6,792 nucleotides of DNA from Pseudomonadota bacterium. Its GTDB lineage: Bacteria; Desulfobacterota; Desulfobacteria; Desulfobacterales; RPRI01. Numbering within the stretch: the stretch's first letter is position 1; the number at the start of each line of letters is the position of its first letter. Of this stretch, positions 1 through 5,885 are shown in pieces. A model generated the notes under the pieces. It ran no database searches, had not been told where the DNA came from, and saw nothing but the letters and a program-made list of their open reading frames with translations. The stretch lies in assembly GCA_018830925.1 (NCBI GenBank), contig JAHJRK010000283.1:1-6792 (forward strand), in the 5' to 3' direction. The position numbers and the translations under genes are program-made.

Positions 1-454
1 ACCATGCCAGATAGATGCCGGTTATTGTGAGTGTAATCAGGCACGATATGCCGAGTATGCGCTCTCCTTTCGGAATACCTCCTGTTATCTGCGAAGGTTT
101 TATGAAAATATGGATGTAAAATATGGCGCCGACCAGGATAAAAGCGGCAAGAATGTGAAGATATCCTATTATGAATCTTGCTGTCTTATGGAAAGCGCTC
201 TGGACCTTGACGGCTTTTTTGATGATATGTAGAGGTATCGGATACTGGTAGCCGTTTTTTATATAGGCAATACCAGCAGTTTTAATTGCACCTCCGGTCT
301 TCTCCTCATGGCAGAAAATGCAGCCTTTCCCGGTTTTCCTGGCGTACTCTTCTTTGCCGGCTGCGGAACCGATACAAAATAAAACGACGGCGATCCCGAG
401 AATTATCGAAGCGAATATTCTTTTTACCGGCATAATTGTATCCATTTTCACCAT
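1..454 (-). CDS. Membrane-anchored monoheme c-type cytochrome with CopD-like membrane domain (3' end outside window)
   Basis: The reading frame is open from 454 to the left edge and gives 151 residues without a stop, so the gene is cut by the window boundary. The protein starts with a basic then hydrophobic signal segment (residues about 9-32). A single covalent heme site, CIFCH, follows at residues 45-49. From about residue 94 a membrane segment begins (GYLHILAAFILVGAIFYIH), followed by a charged turn and a second hydrophobic segment with a TG motif (ITLTITGIYLAW). The LH-near-start and TG-in-next-helix pattern resembles CopD-type or other heme-b membrane domains, and His76, His89, His100 and His115 are possible ligands; this assignment is tentative. 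The heme would sit in the periplasm. Start alternatives are ATG at 445 and ATG at 433; the last gives the most typical signal peptide (MPVKRIFASIIL). It lies 80 bp after the MauE-like gene on the same strand and is probably the next operon gene, perhaps with its own promoter. Confidence 0.8.
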   Translation of the reverse strand, partial: MVKMDTIMPVKRIFASIILGIAVVLFCIGSAAGKEEYARKTGKGCIFCHEEKTGGAIKTAGIAYIKNGYQYPIPLHIIKKAVKVQSAFHKTARFIIGYLHILAAFILVGAIFYIHIFIKPSQITGGIPKGERILGISCLITLTITGIYLAW

Positions 455-509
455 GAAGGCCAGGAATCCGACTGAGGCGGAGATGCTTTTATAGCTTCTT
501 GTGAATCTA

Positions 510-538
510 TAAATATATGAATTAATTGAATGAGTCAA
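510..538 (-). promoter_or_regulatory. Possible internal sigma70 promoter before the cytochrome gene
   Basis: On the minus strand TTGACT (538-533) is followed after 17 bp by TATTTA (515-510) in an AT-rich stretch; TATATT is also available at a 15-bp spacing. The -35 element overlaps the stop codon of the upstream MauE-like gene. The 80-bp gap here is the widest repeat-free gap in the operon, which makes a secondary promoter plausible. The evidence is a motif match only. Confidence 0.3.
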
Positions 539-1011
539 GGAGTTCTTCGGAAAGGAGACTTGATGCCGGCAGAATTGGTTATGAAAACTTTGACAAACAG
601 ATATAGGGAAATAACAATAAATCCAAAATCCCGGAGTATGTAAAGATTTGATTGAGGGGCATCATCCAAGCTTGTCGAAAAGCATCCGCAGCTTATATCA
701 AGACCGCGGGCCTTGTTATACATAAGCGCGCAGAAAAAAATGATCAGAAGAATATTGCTGATAAAAACGGAACCCGGTAACCATACTCCAATAATAAGAA
801 GAGAACCGATCGTGAGTTCAAGCCACGGCAAAAAGAGAGCGGATAAATTGATAAGTTCATCCGGAAGAATCCGGTAATTGTAAATAATCTTTGCAAAAGC
901 GGCAGGATGAAGAATCTTGTCATAGCTCGCATAAACAAATACTATGCCCAGCACTATTCTTGCCCCGTGATACAGAGACATCGAAATTTTTTGTCTGATT
1001 TCTTCTTTCAT
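535..1011 (-). CDS. MauE/DoxX-type redox-associated membrane protein
   Basis: This is a protein of 158 residues with about four membrane helices (roughly residues 15-32, 55-77, 80-99 and 128-146). It matches the MauE/DoxX pattern: an early R-x-x-L-G-x-x-F-x-Y-A-S-x-D-K segment, a conserved PWLEL in helix 2 (Glu65), and a DISCGCF motif (Cys108 and Cys110) after helix 3. MauE was named for its role in methylamine dehydrogenase maturation, where disulfide chemistry is implied; relatives are found beside thioredoxin-like and rhodanese genes. The ATG at 1011 shares its A with the TGA stop (1013-1011) of the upstream rhodanese gene (TGATG), so it is probably translationally coupled. A GTG at 1014 is directly in frame but is the less likely start. 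I infer that it shuttles electrons or thiols between the membrane and the adjacent periplasmic rhodanese; its partner is not shown by the sequence. Confidence 0.88.
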   Translation of the reverse strand: MKEEIRQKISMSLYHGARIVLGIVFVYASYDKILHPAAFAKIIYNYRILPDELINLSALFLPWLELTIGSLLIIGVWLPGSVFISNILLIIFFCALMYNKARGLDISCGCFSTSLDDAPQSNLYILRDFGFIVISLYLFVKVFITNSAGIKSPFRRTP

Positions 1012-1511
1012 CACTCTCCGGTTTCCACGGGCAGACCGTTTTGTTTCCAGACCGACCAGCCGTTTGACAGTACCTTCACGTTTTTATAGCCTGTATTACG
1101 TAGAAAAATCGCAAGCTCCATGCTGAGTTCGCATGTTTCTCCGTCACAGTATGTGATTAAGGCACTATCTTCTGAAATTCCGTCCATTGCTTCAACGAAT
1201 TTCCAGTCAGCTTCCTTGTACGGAAGGCTTTTAGCACCTTTAATGTGCCCCGCATCATATTCTGCCCGTGATCTGGCATCAATAAAAGCGCCCCCACCTT
1301 TTTTAAACAGGTTTGAAGCTTCGGCAAGAGATATCTCAAGGTTCTCCCCGGAGGAGGTCACAAGATTTGATTTTGCCGACCAATCTTCCACAAGAGGTAT
1401 TTTGTCTGACCTGAGCATGTTTGAAGCAAACCCGGCAACCAATACAATCAGAGCAATAAAGAATATCTGTTTTATGGTTTTCATCCAAATTTGCCCGCTG
1501 TTAAATGTCAT
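1011..1511 (-). CDS. Membrane-anchored periplasmic rhodanese-like sulfurtransferase
   Basis: The protein has 166 residues with one N-terminal membrane segment (about 15-32) and a single rhodanese domain (about 58-163). Visible family features are FIDARSRAEYDAGHIKGAKSLP, split here as FIDAR (76-80) and AGHIKGA (87-93), then an active-site loop YCDGETCELS with catalytic Cys122 and a second Cys127, and the closing GW-x-x-W-x-x-x-G-x-P motif. Rhodaneses carry sulfane sulfur as a cysteine persulfide. The leader suggests it acts outside the cytoplasmic membrane, either anchored or after cleavage. The start ATG (1511) overlaps the preceding stop in an ATGA arrangement. An internal ATG at 1484 (MKTIKQIFF) would give a more standard signal sequence and cannot be excluded. 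It is followed directly by the MauE-like gene, a pairing that suggests a shared persulfide or disulfide step. Confidence 0.92.
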   Translation of the reverse strand: MTFNSGQIWMKTIKQIFFIALIVLVAGFASNMLRSDKIPLVEDWSAKSNLVTSSGENLEISLAEASNLFKKGGGAFIDARSRAEYDAGHIKGAKSLPYKEADWKFVEAMDGISEDSALITYCDGETCELSMELAIFLRNTGYKNVKVLSNGWSVWKQNGLPVETGE

Positions 1512-2041
1512 ATATCCTGCTCTTCAAATCTAAAACTGCTCATGTAGTTTTTTAGTTTTTCTTTATTTTCATTTATCATCGGCGAACAATCATCCGTAGC
1601 TTTGATTCCTTCCGCCATCTTTGCCGCAAAAACCATGCAGGTTGTTTCTCCGCATTCCCGGCAGTTTGTTTTGGGCAACAGCTTAAGAATTTCAATGATT
1701 TTAGGCTTCGGAGCGCCTTCAAAACACGGAGTAATCTCATCCCGTTTGTCCCATGCGTCGTTTATTTCTTTTTTAAGCCATTCGAGAATCTTGTCCGCTT
1801 CTTCGGCATCTTTCAGGGCATTTATAGCAATCTTATTGCCATGTACGGTGATTATTTTCCCCTGCGCTTTGAAAATCACGGCCGGATGCTCCTTAAGGTA
1901 TTCAAATCCGCCGAGGACGGCGTTGAGATACGGCAGAACATCTCCAATGTCCTGGTCAAGATAGGCAATGCAGTGAACAGCTTCAAAGTTTGGATTGCAT
2001 TTTGCCCTGAAGACTTCTTTTGAATAACTTTTCAGAAGCAT
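1508..2041 (-). CDS. Fe-S cluster-binding protein (PF04060-type four-cysteine motif)
   Basis: With the start chosen here the protein has 177 residues. The C-terminal part holds C-x2-C-x4-C-x16-C (Cys127, 130, 135 and 152, with LPKTNCRECGETTC and DCSP), which is the 4Fe-4S site seen in the CODH/acetyl-CoA synthase gamma subunit and in RnfB-type proteins. The N-terminal 120 residues, with extra cysteines at 15, 24 and 106, look soluble and I do not recognise them beyond a mixed alpha/beta look. There is no signal peptide, so it is cytoplasmic. The ATG at 2041 is preferred because GAGG lies 9 bases upstream; an earlier ATG at 2062 has no such site. It begins 38 bp after acr3 and overlaps the rhodanese gene by 4 bp (ATGA). 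Its role in an arsenic operon is unknown to me; electron transfer to a reductase or to the cytochrome is inference. Confidence 0.88.
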   Translation of the reverse strand: MLLKSYSKEVFRAKCNPNFEAVHCIAYLDQDIGDVLPYLNAVLGGFEYLKEHPAVIFKAQGKIITVHGNKIAINALKDAEEADKILEWLKKEINDAWDKRDEITPCFEGAPKPKIIEILKLLPKTNCRECGETTCMVFAAKMAEGIKATDDCSPMINENKEKLKNYMSSFRFEEQDI

Positions 2042-2050
2042 ATTATATTT

Positions 2051-2054
2051 CCTC
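2051..2054 (-). promoter_or_regulatory. Ribosome binding site deciding the Fe-S protein start
   Basis: GAGG followed by AAATATAAT and then ATG at 2041 places a usable Shine-Dalgarno sequence 9 bases before the internal ATG. The upstream in-frame ATG at 2062 has no purine-rich site before it. This supports the 177-residue protein over the 184-residue one. Confidence 0.7.
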
Positions 2055-2079
2055 GCAAACATTTACGGTTCTGTAACAA

Positions 2080-3168
2080 TCATGATGGTTTACATGTGAC
2101 ATGGCAAACTCCGGCCGGTGTTTCAACAGCATACGGAAAGTACTTTTTCTTGAGCCAGAGAGCGACATTTACAAGGCTTATCAACACAGGAACTTCGACA
2201 AGCGGCCCTATTACTGCTGCAAATGCCTGCCCGGAATTTATTCCAAATACCGCCACTGCCACGGCAATGGCAAGCTCAAAATTATTTGAAGCCGCAGTAA
2301 AACTCAGTGTTGCGGACTGCTCATAGGTGGCCCCTGCTTTCATTGAAAGAAAAAAAGAGACAAAGAACATGACAAAAAAATAGATGCACAGAGGAACCGC
2401 CACACGGATGACATCAAAGGGAAGCTGGACAATATATTCACCTTTAAGAGAAAACATCACAAGGATTGTAAATAAAAGAGCGATAAGAGTGATGGGGCTT
2501 ATTTTGGGAATGAATTTTTCTTCGTACCATTTTTTCCCTTTCGTCTTAAGGCCAATGAATCTTGTAATCATGCCGGCAATAAATGGAATTCCAAGATATA
2601 TGAATACGCTTTCAGCAATCTGCCCGATGGAAATATCCACCACCATTCCTTTTAATCCCAGCCATGCAGGCAAAATCGTAATAAAAATCCAAGCATAAAC
2701 GGAAAAAAAGAGCACCTGGAATATCGAGTTGAATGCGACAAGACCCGCACAGTATTCCGTATCTCCTGATGCAAGATCATTCCATACGATTACCATCGCG
2801 ATGCATCTTGCAAGACCGATAAGGATAAGCCCGACCATGTATTCCTGATGCCCGGATAAAAACGCAATTGCGAGCAGAAACATCAGTATCGGGCCGATAA
2901 CCCAGTTCTGAACAAGGGAAAGAGCCAGAACTTTGAAGTTTTTAAATACTTCCTTCAGCTCTTCATATTTGACCTTGGCAAGGGGAGGGTACATCATAAG
3001 GATGAGGCCTATGGCAATCGGAATATTTGTGGTACCGACCTGAAAGATGTTGATGACATTCTTTACGCCGGGGAAAAAGTATCCCCAGAAAACGCCGGCA
3101 AACATGGCAAGAAAAATCCATAGCGTTAAAAACCTGTCAAGAAATGAAAGCCGCTTTGCTTCTGACAT
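2080..3168 (-). CDS. acr3: Acr3-family arsenite efflux transporter
   Basis: This is a 362-residue integral membrane protein of the Acr3 family (bile acid/arsenite transporter superfamily, about ten helices), which extrudes As(OH)3/arsenite and often antimonite using the proton motive force. Diagnostic stretches are FFPGV near the end of helix 1, LMMYPPLAKVKYEEL, the GLARCIAMVIVWNDLASGD motif with the essential Cys122, FTAASNNFELAIAVA, and GPLVEVPVLI with the essential Glu325. Length is normal for the family. The start at ATG 3168 is set by an AGGAGGA site 6 bases upstream; a longer frame opening at TTG 3186 would run through that site and is not credible. The tail ends in GVCHVTCKPS (Cys355, His356, Cys359), an unusual thiol/imidazole cluster for this family as far as I recall. 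Repeat copy A lies only 22 bp upstream of the start, so expression probably depends on read-through from the arsR promoter. Confidence 0.96.
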   Translation of the reverse strand: MSEAKRLSFLDRFLTLWIFLAMFAGVFWGYFFPGVKNVINIFQVGTTNIPIAIGLILMMYPPLAKVKYEELKEVFKNFKVLALSLVQNWVIGPILMFLLAIAFLSGHQEYMVGLILIGLARCIAMVIVWNDLASGDTEYCAGLVAFNSIFQVLFFSVYAWIFITILPAWLGLKGMVVDISIGQIAESVFIYLGIPFIAGMITRFIGLKTKGKKWYEEKFIPKISPITLIALLFTILVMFSLKGEYIVQLPFDVIRVAVPLCIYFFVMFFVSFFLSMKAGATYEQSATLSFTAASNNFELAIAVAVAVFGINSGQAFAAVIGPLVEVPVLISLVNVALWLKKKYFPYAVETPAGVCHVTCKPS

Positions 3169-3174
3169 AATCAG

Positions 3175-3181
3175 TCCTCCT
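3175..3181 (-). promoter_or_regulatory. Strong ribosome binding site of acr3
   Basis: AGGAGGA sits 6 bases before ATG 3168. It fixes the acr3 start and lies just 9 bp from the end of repeat copy A, so the repeat stops short of the translation signal. Confidence 0.9.
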
Positions 3182-3190
3182 GACAATATT

Positions 3191-3316
3191 GACGGCTTTG
3201 TAAAAAGTCATTCTGCTGTGTTGCACTTCATCTTTCGTCATTGCAGCGTACTAACATGTACGCTTCATTCCTCAAGATTCGTGCGCCTTGCATAATGAGC
3301 TTTTTACTTTGCCGTC
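3191..3316 (-). repeat. MITE-like short repeat, copy A (126 bp)
   Basis: On the minus strand it starts with GACGGCAAAGTAAAAAG and ends with CTTTTTACAAAGCCGTC. These termini pair as GACGGC and GTAAAAAG arms separated by an unpaired AAA on each side, giving 17-bp imperfect terminal inverted repeats. An internal perfect hairpin, AGCGTAC-N6-GTACGCT, lies at 3245-3264. Positions 3191-3297 match copy B (6020-5914, inverted) with four mismatches that I could count. It encodes no transposase. It fills most of the gap between the ccdA-like gene and acr3. Such short palindromic repeats are multicopy in some Desulfobacterota genomes (recollection, not checked here). I call it a MITE or REP-like element because of the terminal repeats and the size; no clear target duplication is visible. 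Confidence 0.88.
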
Positions 3317-3319
3317 TGA

Positions 3320-3331
3320 TTACGAAGCCGT
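3320..3331 (-). repeat. Partial repeat end fused to the 3' end of the ccdA-like gene
   Basis: The 12 bases ACGGCTTCGTAA are identical to positions 2-13 of the other (left) terminus of the repeat as seen in copy B (GACGGCTTCGTAAAAAG). They lie only 3 bp outside copy A and encode the last three residues (Thr-Ala-Ser) and the TAA stop of the ccdA-like gene. This looks like a remnant of an earlier or nested insertion. Confidence 0.6.
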
Positions 3332-4030
3332 TAAAAATGGATTTAATATAAAATATAAGCCAAGAAAACCTATAATCACTCCGGCACCTTTGCGGAACCA
3401 GTTGCCGGCGCCCTGCCATGACCTGTTTTCCGTCAGCCTGCGGATCAGGGCTATTGAACTGCCGGCAACAACAATTGGCAGACAATGCCCCAGCGCAAAC
3501 AGCATAATCATCATAATTCCGGTCAAGATCTTTTGCTGGACGGTGACAATGGCCAGTATCGGAGCGATGAACCCGAACGTGCATGATCCGGACAGAACAC
3601 CATAAGCCAAGCCCAGCCCGAATGCGCCGTGAAGACCTCTAAGGTTCAGACGGTAAAGCAGCGTACCTGACATCGAACAGGCTTCCACGCCCAGCATGCC
3701 CATGGCCACCCAGATCAGCACACCGCCGACCAGCACCTGCCACCAGATACCAACATCGCCGAGCATCCTACCCAACCAGGCGCAAACCAGGCCGATTAGT
3801 GTAATTGTGATAAAGAGCCCCAGCGTAAAGGTTCCCGCATACCAGACTGCCTGTCGGGGATCAATGGCTTTTTCCTGCCCGGCAACATAGGCCACAATCA
3901 GCGGAATGGAAGCCATGTGACACGGGCTGAAGAGCACGCTGACCATGCCCCATAAAAAACATCCGAGAAGAGCGAGTCCCGTACCGCCTGTGATCCATTC
4001 ATTAGCTGTCAAAAAAAGTGTTTCAATCAT
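3320..4030 (-). CDS. CcdA/DsbD-type transmembrane thiol-electron transporter
   Basis: The protein has 236 residues and about six membrane helices, the typical size of CcdA. Two conserved family cysteines are visible in their usual settings: Cys37 in LFSPCHMASIPLIVAYVAG and Cys150 in SGSCTFGFIAPIL, related to each other by internal pseudo-symmetry. CcdA and the DsbD core pass reducing equivalents from cytoplasmic thioredoxin to thiol proteins outside the membrane, feeding cytochrome c maturation or other substrates. Here the gene follows an exported thioredoxin by 64 bp, so that protein is the likely acceptor, and the small cytoplasmic thioredoxin-like protein a possible donor. The ATG at 4030 has only a weak GAG upstream. 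The last codons (ACG GCT TCG TAA) are identical to a terminus of the short repeat, so the native C-terminus may have been replaced. Lines sampled by hand are about 55-63% GC, richer than sampled acr3 lines at 33-40%. Confidence 0.93.
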   Translation of the reverse strand: MIETLFLTANEWITGGTGLALLGCFLWGMVSVLFSPCHMASIPLIVAYVAGQEKAIDPRQAVWYAGTFTLGLFITITLIGLVCAWLGRMLGDVGIWWQVLVGGVLIWVAMGMLGVEACSMSGTLLYRLNLRGLHGAFGLGLAYGVLSGSCTFGFIAPILAIVTVQQKILTGIMMIMLFALGHCLPIVVAGSSIALIRRLTENRSWQGAGNWFRKGAGVIIGFLGLYFILNPFLTAS

Positions 4031-4094
4031 TTTCTCAATCTAATTATTGAAACTTCCCTCAGCAAGCAGTGGGGTTAGCGAGCGTTGTTTCGTT

Positions 4095-4496
4095 TCAGTT
4101 AACTCCGATTTTTTCCAATTGAGCAACAATATCTCTTTCGCTCATGAATCCAACATGCCTGTATACTTCCCGCCCGGTTTTATCAAAAAAAATCTGTGTC
4201 GGAATATACTGAATGCGAAACCTTTGCCCCTGGGAGTGGTTTTCCCGAACATCAATAAATATTATCTCTGCCCTGCCTTTATAGCTTTTTTCAAGCTTTT
4301 CGAGTATAGGCGTCATCATCTTGCAGGGAATGCATGATTTGGCTCCCAGATCTATCATTGTTACCGTTCCTTTAGCTGGAATATTTTCAAATTCCTCTGC
4401 AAAAGTGGCCGTTAAGAAAATAAACAGTGCAACAGCCAGCGTTAACACTGAGACACAGATATTATTCTTTATAGATATCCGGCTTAATCTCGTCAT
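4095..4496 (-). CDS. Exported thioredoxin-fold protein (CIPC active site)
   Basis: The protein has 133 residues. Residues 1-33 form a signal peptide or anchor (basic start, long hydrophobic core, possible cleavage after TFA). The thioredoxin fold follows: IDLGAKSCIPCKMMTPIL with the redox pair Cys55 and Cys58, a FIDVREN strand, and YIPTQIFFD with cis-Pro99. The CxxC context lacks the usual Trp, which is common in periplasmic thioredoxin-like proteins. The start at ATG 4496 overlaps the stop of the preceding gene in an ATGA arrangement; a GTG at 4508 is also in frame but less likely. It sits between the small thioredoxin-like gene and the ccdA-like gene, and I infer that CcdA keeps it reduced. 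Its target could be an oxidised metalloid, a cytochrome precursor or the rhodanese. Confidence 0.92.
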   Translation of the reverse strand: MTRLSRISIKNNICVSVLTLAVALFIFLTATFAEEFENIPAKGTVTMIDLGAKSCIPCKMMTPILEKLEKSYKGRAEIIFIDVRENHSQGQRFRIQYIPTQIFFDKTGREVYRHVGFMSERDIVAQLEKIGVN

Positions 4497-4726
4497 TTTT
4501 TTATCCACGTTTTTATATCTTCTTTTTTGGGAATCTTGCCCACGCTCTTAACTTCGCCGTCGACAATCACGGCCGGCGTTCCGAAAACCCCGTAACCGGC
4601 AATTTTCATGACATCAGTCACCTTTTCGATATCGGCAGCAACTCCTTCTTCGGCAACTACCTGCCGTACAACCTCTTCTGTCTGTTTACATTTCGGGCAA
4701 CCGGGCCCCAGTATTTTAATTTCCAC
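4493..4726 (-). CDS. Small thioredoxin-like protein (redox-active disulfide protein 2 type, CPKC)
   Basis: This 77-residue protein opens with EIKILGPGCPKCKQTEE, where Cys10 and Cys13 form the CPKC redox site, and has cis-Pro51 in FGTPAVIVDG. It matches the short thioredoxin family often called redox-active disulfide protein 2 (Thioredoxin_3). It has no signal peptide, so it acts in the cytoplasm. The chosen start is GTG 4726 because AAGGAGG lies 5 bases before it and the protein then begins like its relatives. An ATG at 4747 in frame overlaps the permease stop (ATGA) and would add MIKKEDY, but it would run through the ribosome binding site. Small proteins of this type are commonly encoded beside PF03773 permeases, as here, which suggests a functional pair. 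It could donate electrons to CcdA or handle a thiol-bound substrate of the permease. Confidence 0.92.
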   Translation of the reverse strand: MEIKILGPGCPKCKQTEEVVRQVVAEEGVAADIEKVTDVMKIAGYGVFGTPAVIVDGEVKSVGKIPKKEDIKTWIKK

Positions 4727-4731
4727 GTAAT

Positions 4732-4738
4732 CCTCCTT
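4732..4738 (-). promoter_or_regulatory. Ribosome binding site deciding the small thioredoxin start
   Basis: AAGGAGG stands 5 bases before GTG 4726, a near-ideal site. It lies inside the reading frame that would start at ATG 4747, which argues for the GTG start. Confidence 0.8.
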
Positions 4739-4743
4739 CTTTA

Positions 4744-5841
4744 TCATATGAGCATATTAAAAAGATATCCTACAATCAGAATTCCAAAACCGACAACACC
4801 TGCAAATGTTGCTATCAGTGCGGGTTTTAACACCTTGCGCAGAATCACCATTTCAGGCAGGGAGAGCGCGATCACTGACATCATAAAGGCCAGCACAGTT
4901 CCGAGAGCCGCACCTTTTTCAATCAGGGCATGAACCACTGGGATGATACCGGCTGCATTGGAATACATCGGGATGCCGATTAAAACTGCAATCGGAACAG
5001 ACCACCACGCGCCTTTTCCCATGATGGAAGCCATGAATCCTTCTGGAACATATCCGTGAATGCCCGCGCCCACCGCAATTCCCAACACTACATAAAGCCA
5101 GACCTTCCCGACAATCTCCTTAACCGCATCAATGCCGTACTGAATCCTGTTTGTCCAGTTCAGGTTTTCCTCAACCATTCCATTTCCGCCCGCCTGAATC
5201 TGTAAAACCCACTCTTCAAGATGGCGTTCCATGCGGAGTTTTCCTATAACCCATCCGGCAATCATGGCAATAAGCAGGCCGGTGACTAGATAGATGGCGG
5301 CGATTTTCCAGCCGAACAGCCCATAGAGAAGCACCAAGGCGATTTCATTTACCATGGGAGCCGATATTAAAAAAGAAAAAGTCACTCCCAGAGGAACGCC
5401 GGTGGTCACAAAACCAATAAAGAGCGGAACTGCGGAGCAGGAGCAAAACGGCGTTACAATGCCCAGAAGTGCAGCCAGGATATTCCCGGCCGCTTCCTTT
5501 TTACCTGCAAGAATTTTACGCGTTTTTTCAGGCGTAAAAAAAGACCGGATCACACCTACTCCGAAAACCACAAGAATCAGCAGCATAAGAACTTTTGGTG
5601 TTTCAAACAAAAAAAATTCAACAGCGCTGCTCAGGTGGTTCCCTTCGGTTAGATTTAGAAATGAGTATGTAACTGCACGTGATAAATCCGACAGCCGGTC
5701 ATAAATAAGCCACCAGATGAGAATAGCCGGCAGGGCATACAAGATATACCGCCTCATTCCAATATTTTTTTCGGAGGTATTTTCAGTATCGGGGTTATTT
5801 GATACTGTATTGCGACATGGTATGTTATTTATGATTTTCAT
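4744..5841 (-). CDS. PF03773-family permease (ArsP-like, formerly DUF318)
   Basis: This 365-residue polytopic membrane protein has roughly eight to ten helices. The family signature is clear: GIVTPFCSCSAVPLFIGF with the paired cysteines 133 and 135, FLISAPMVNEIALV, and in the second half GIPMYSNAAGIIPVV and SLPEMVILRKVL. Members of the family include ArsP, which exports trivalent methylated and aromatic arsenicals; many others have no known substrate. Being the first gene after arsR, with a CxC pair suited to binding a trivalent metalloid, supports an arsenic-related substrate, but this remains inference. The first 28 residues are hydrophilic and precede the first helix (MRRYILYALP). The ATG at 5841 has AAGGA 6 bases upstream; ATG 5757 is a weaker alternative. 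The end lies 17 bp before the preferred start of the small thioredoxin gene. Confidence 0.92.
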   Translation of the reverse strand: MKIINNIPCRNTVSNNPDTENTSEKNIGMRRYILYALPAILIWWLIYDRLSDLSRAVTYSFLNLTEGNHLSSAVEFFLFETPKVLMLLILVVFGVGVIRSFFTPEKTRKILAGKKEAAGNILAALLGIVTPFCSCSAVPLFIGFVTTGVPLGVTFSFLISAPMVNEIALVLLYGLFGWKIAAIYLVTGLLIAMIAGWVIGKLRMERHLEEWVLQIQAGGNGMVEENLNWTNRIQYGIDAVKEIVGKVWLYVVLGIAVGAGIHGYVPEGFMASIMGKGAWWSVPIAVLIGIPMYSNAAGIIPVVHALIEKGAALGTVLAFMMSVIALSLPEMVILRKVLKPALIATFAGVVGFGILIVGYLFNMLI

Positions 5842-5885
5842 GCAGAGTCCTTATCTTTGAGAAACTTTTAAAAAGTATGAATCCG

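Noticed and set aside
207..218. GACGGCTTTTTT as a third repeat end
   Set aside because: Only the first eight bases resemble the terminus and it lies within the coding frame of the cytochrome, with no further similarity.
1120..1533. 137-codon plus-strand open frame
   Set aside because: It is antisense to the well-supported rhodanese gene and has no recognisable motif or ribosome binding site.
1602..1964. 120-codon plus-strand open frame
   Set aside because: It is antisense to the Fe-S protein gene and low in plausible protein features.
3191..3316. Repeat copy A as a factor-independent terminator
   Set aside because: The stems are interrupted and no T-run follows the hairpin in the direction of transcription; acr3 has no clear promoter of its own, so read-through seems more likely.
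3228..3584. 118-codon minus-strand open frame ending in MQGARILRNEAY
   Set aside because: It runs out of frame through the ccdA-like gene and then through repeat copy A; it has no family features and its tail is only the repeat read as protein.
4031..4094. TGAAAC/GTTTCA inverted repeat between the thioredoxin and ccdA-like genes
   Set aside because: The 6-bp arms are about 40 bases apart, which is expected by chance and has no supporting context.
5354..5704. 116-codon plus-strand open frame
   Set aside because: It is antisense to the permease gene; the basic, serine-rich composition is typical of shadow frames.
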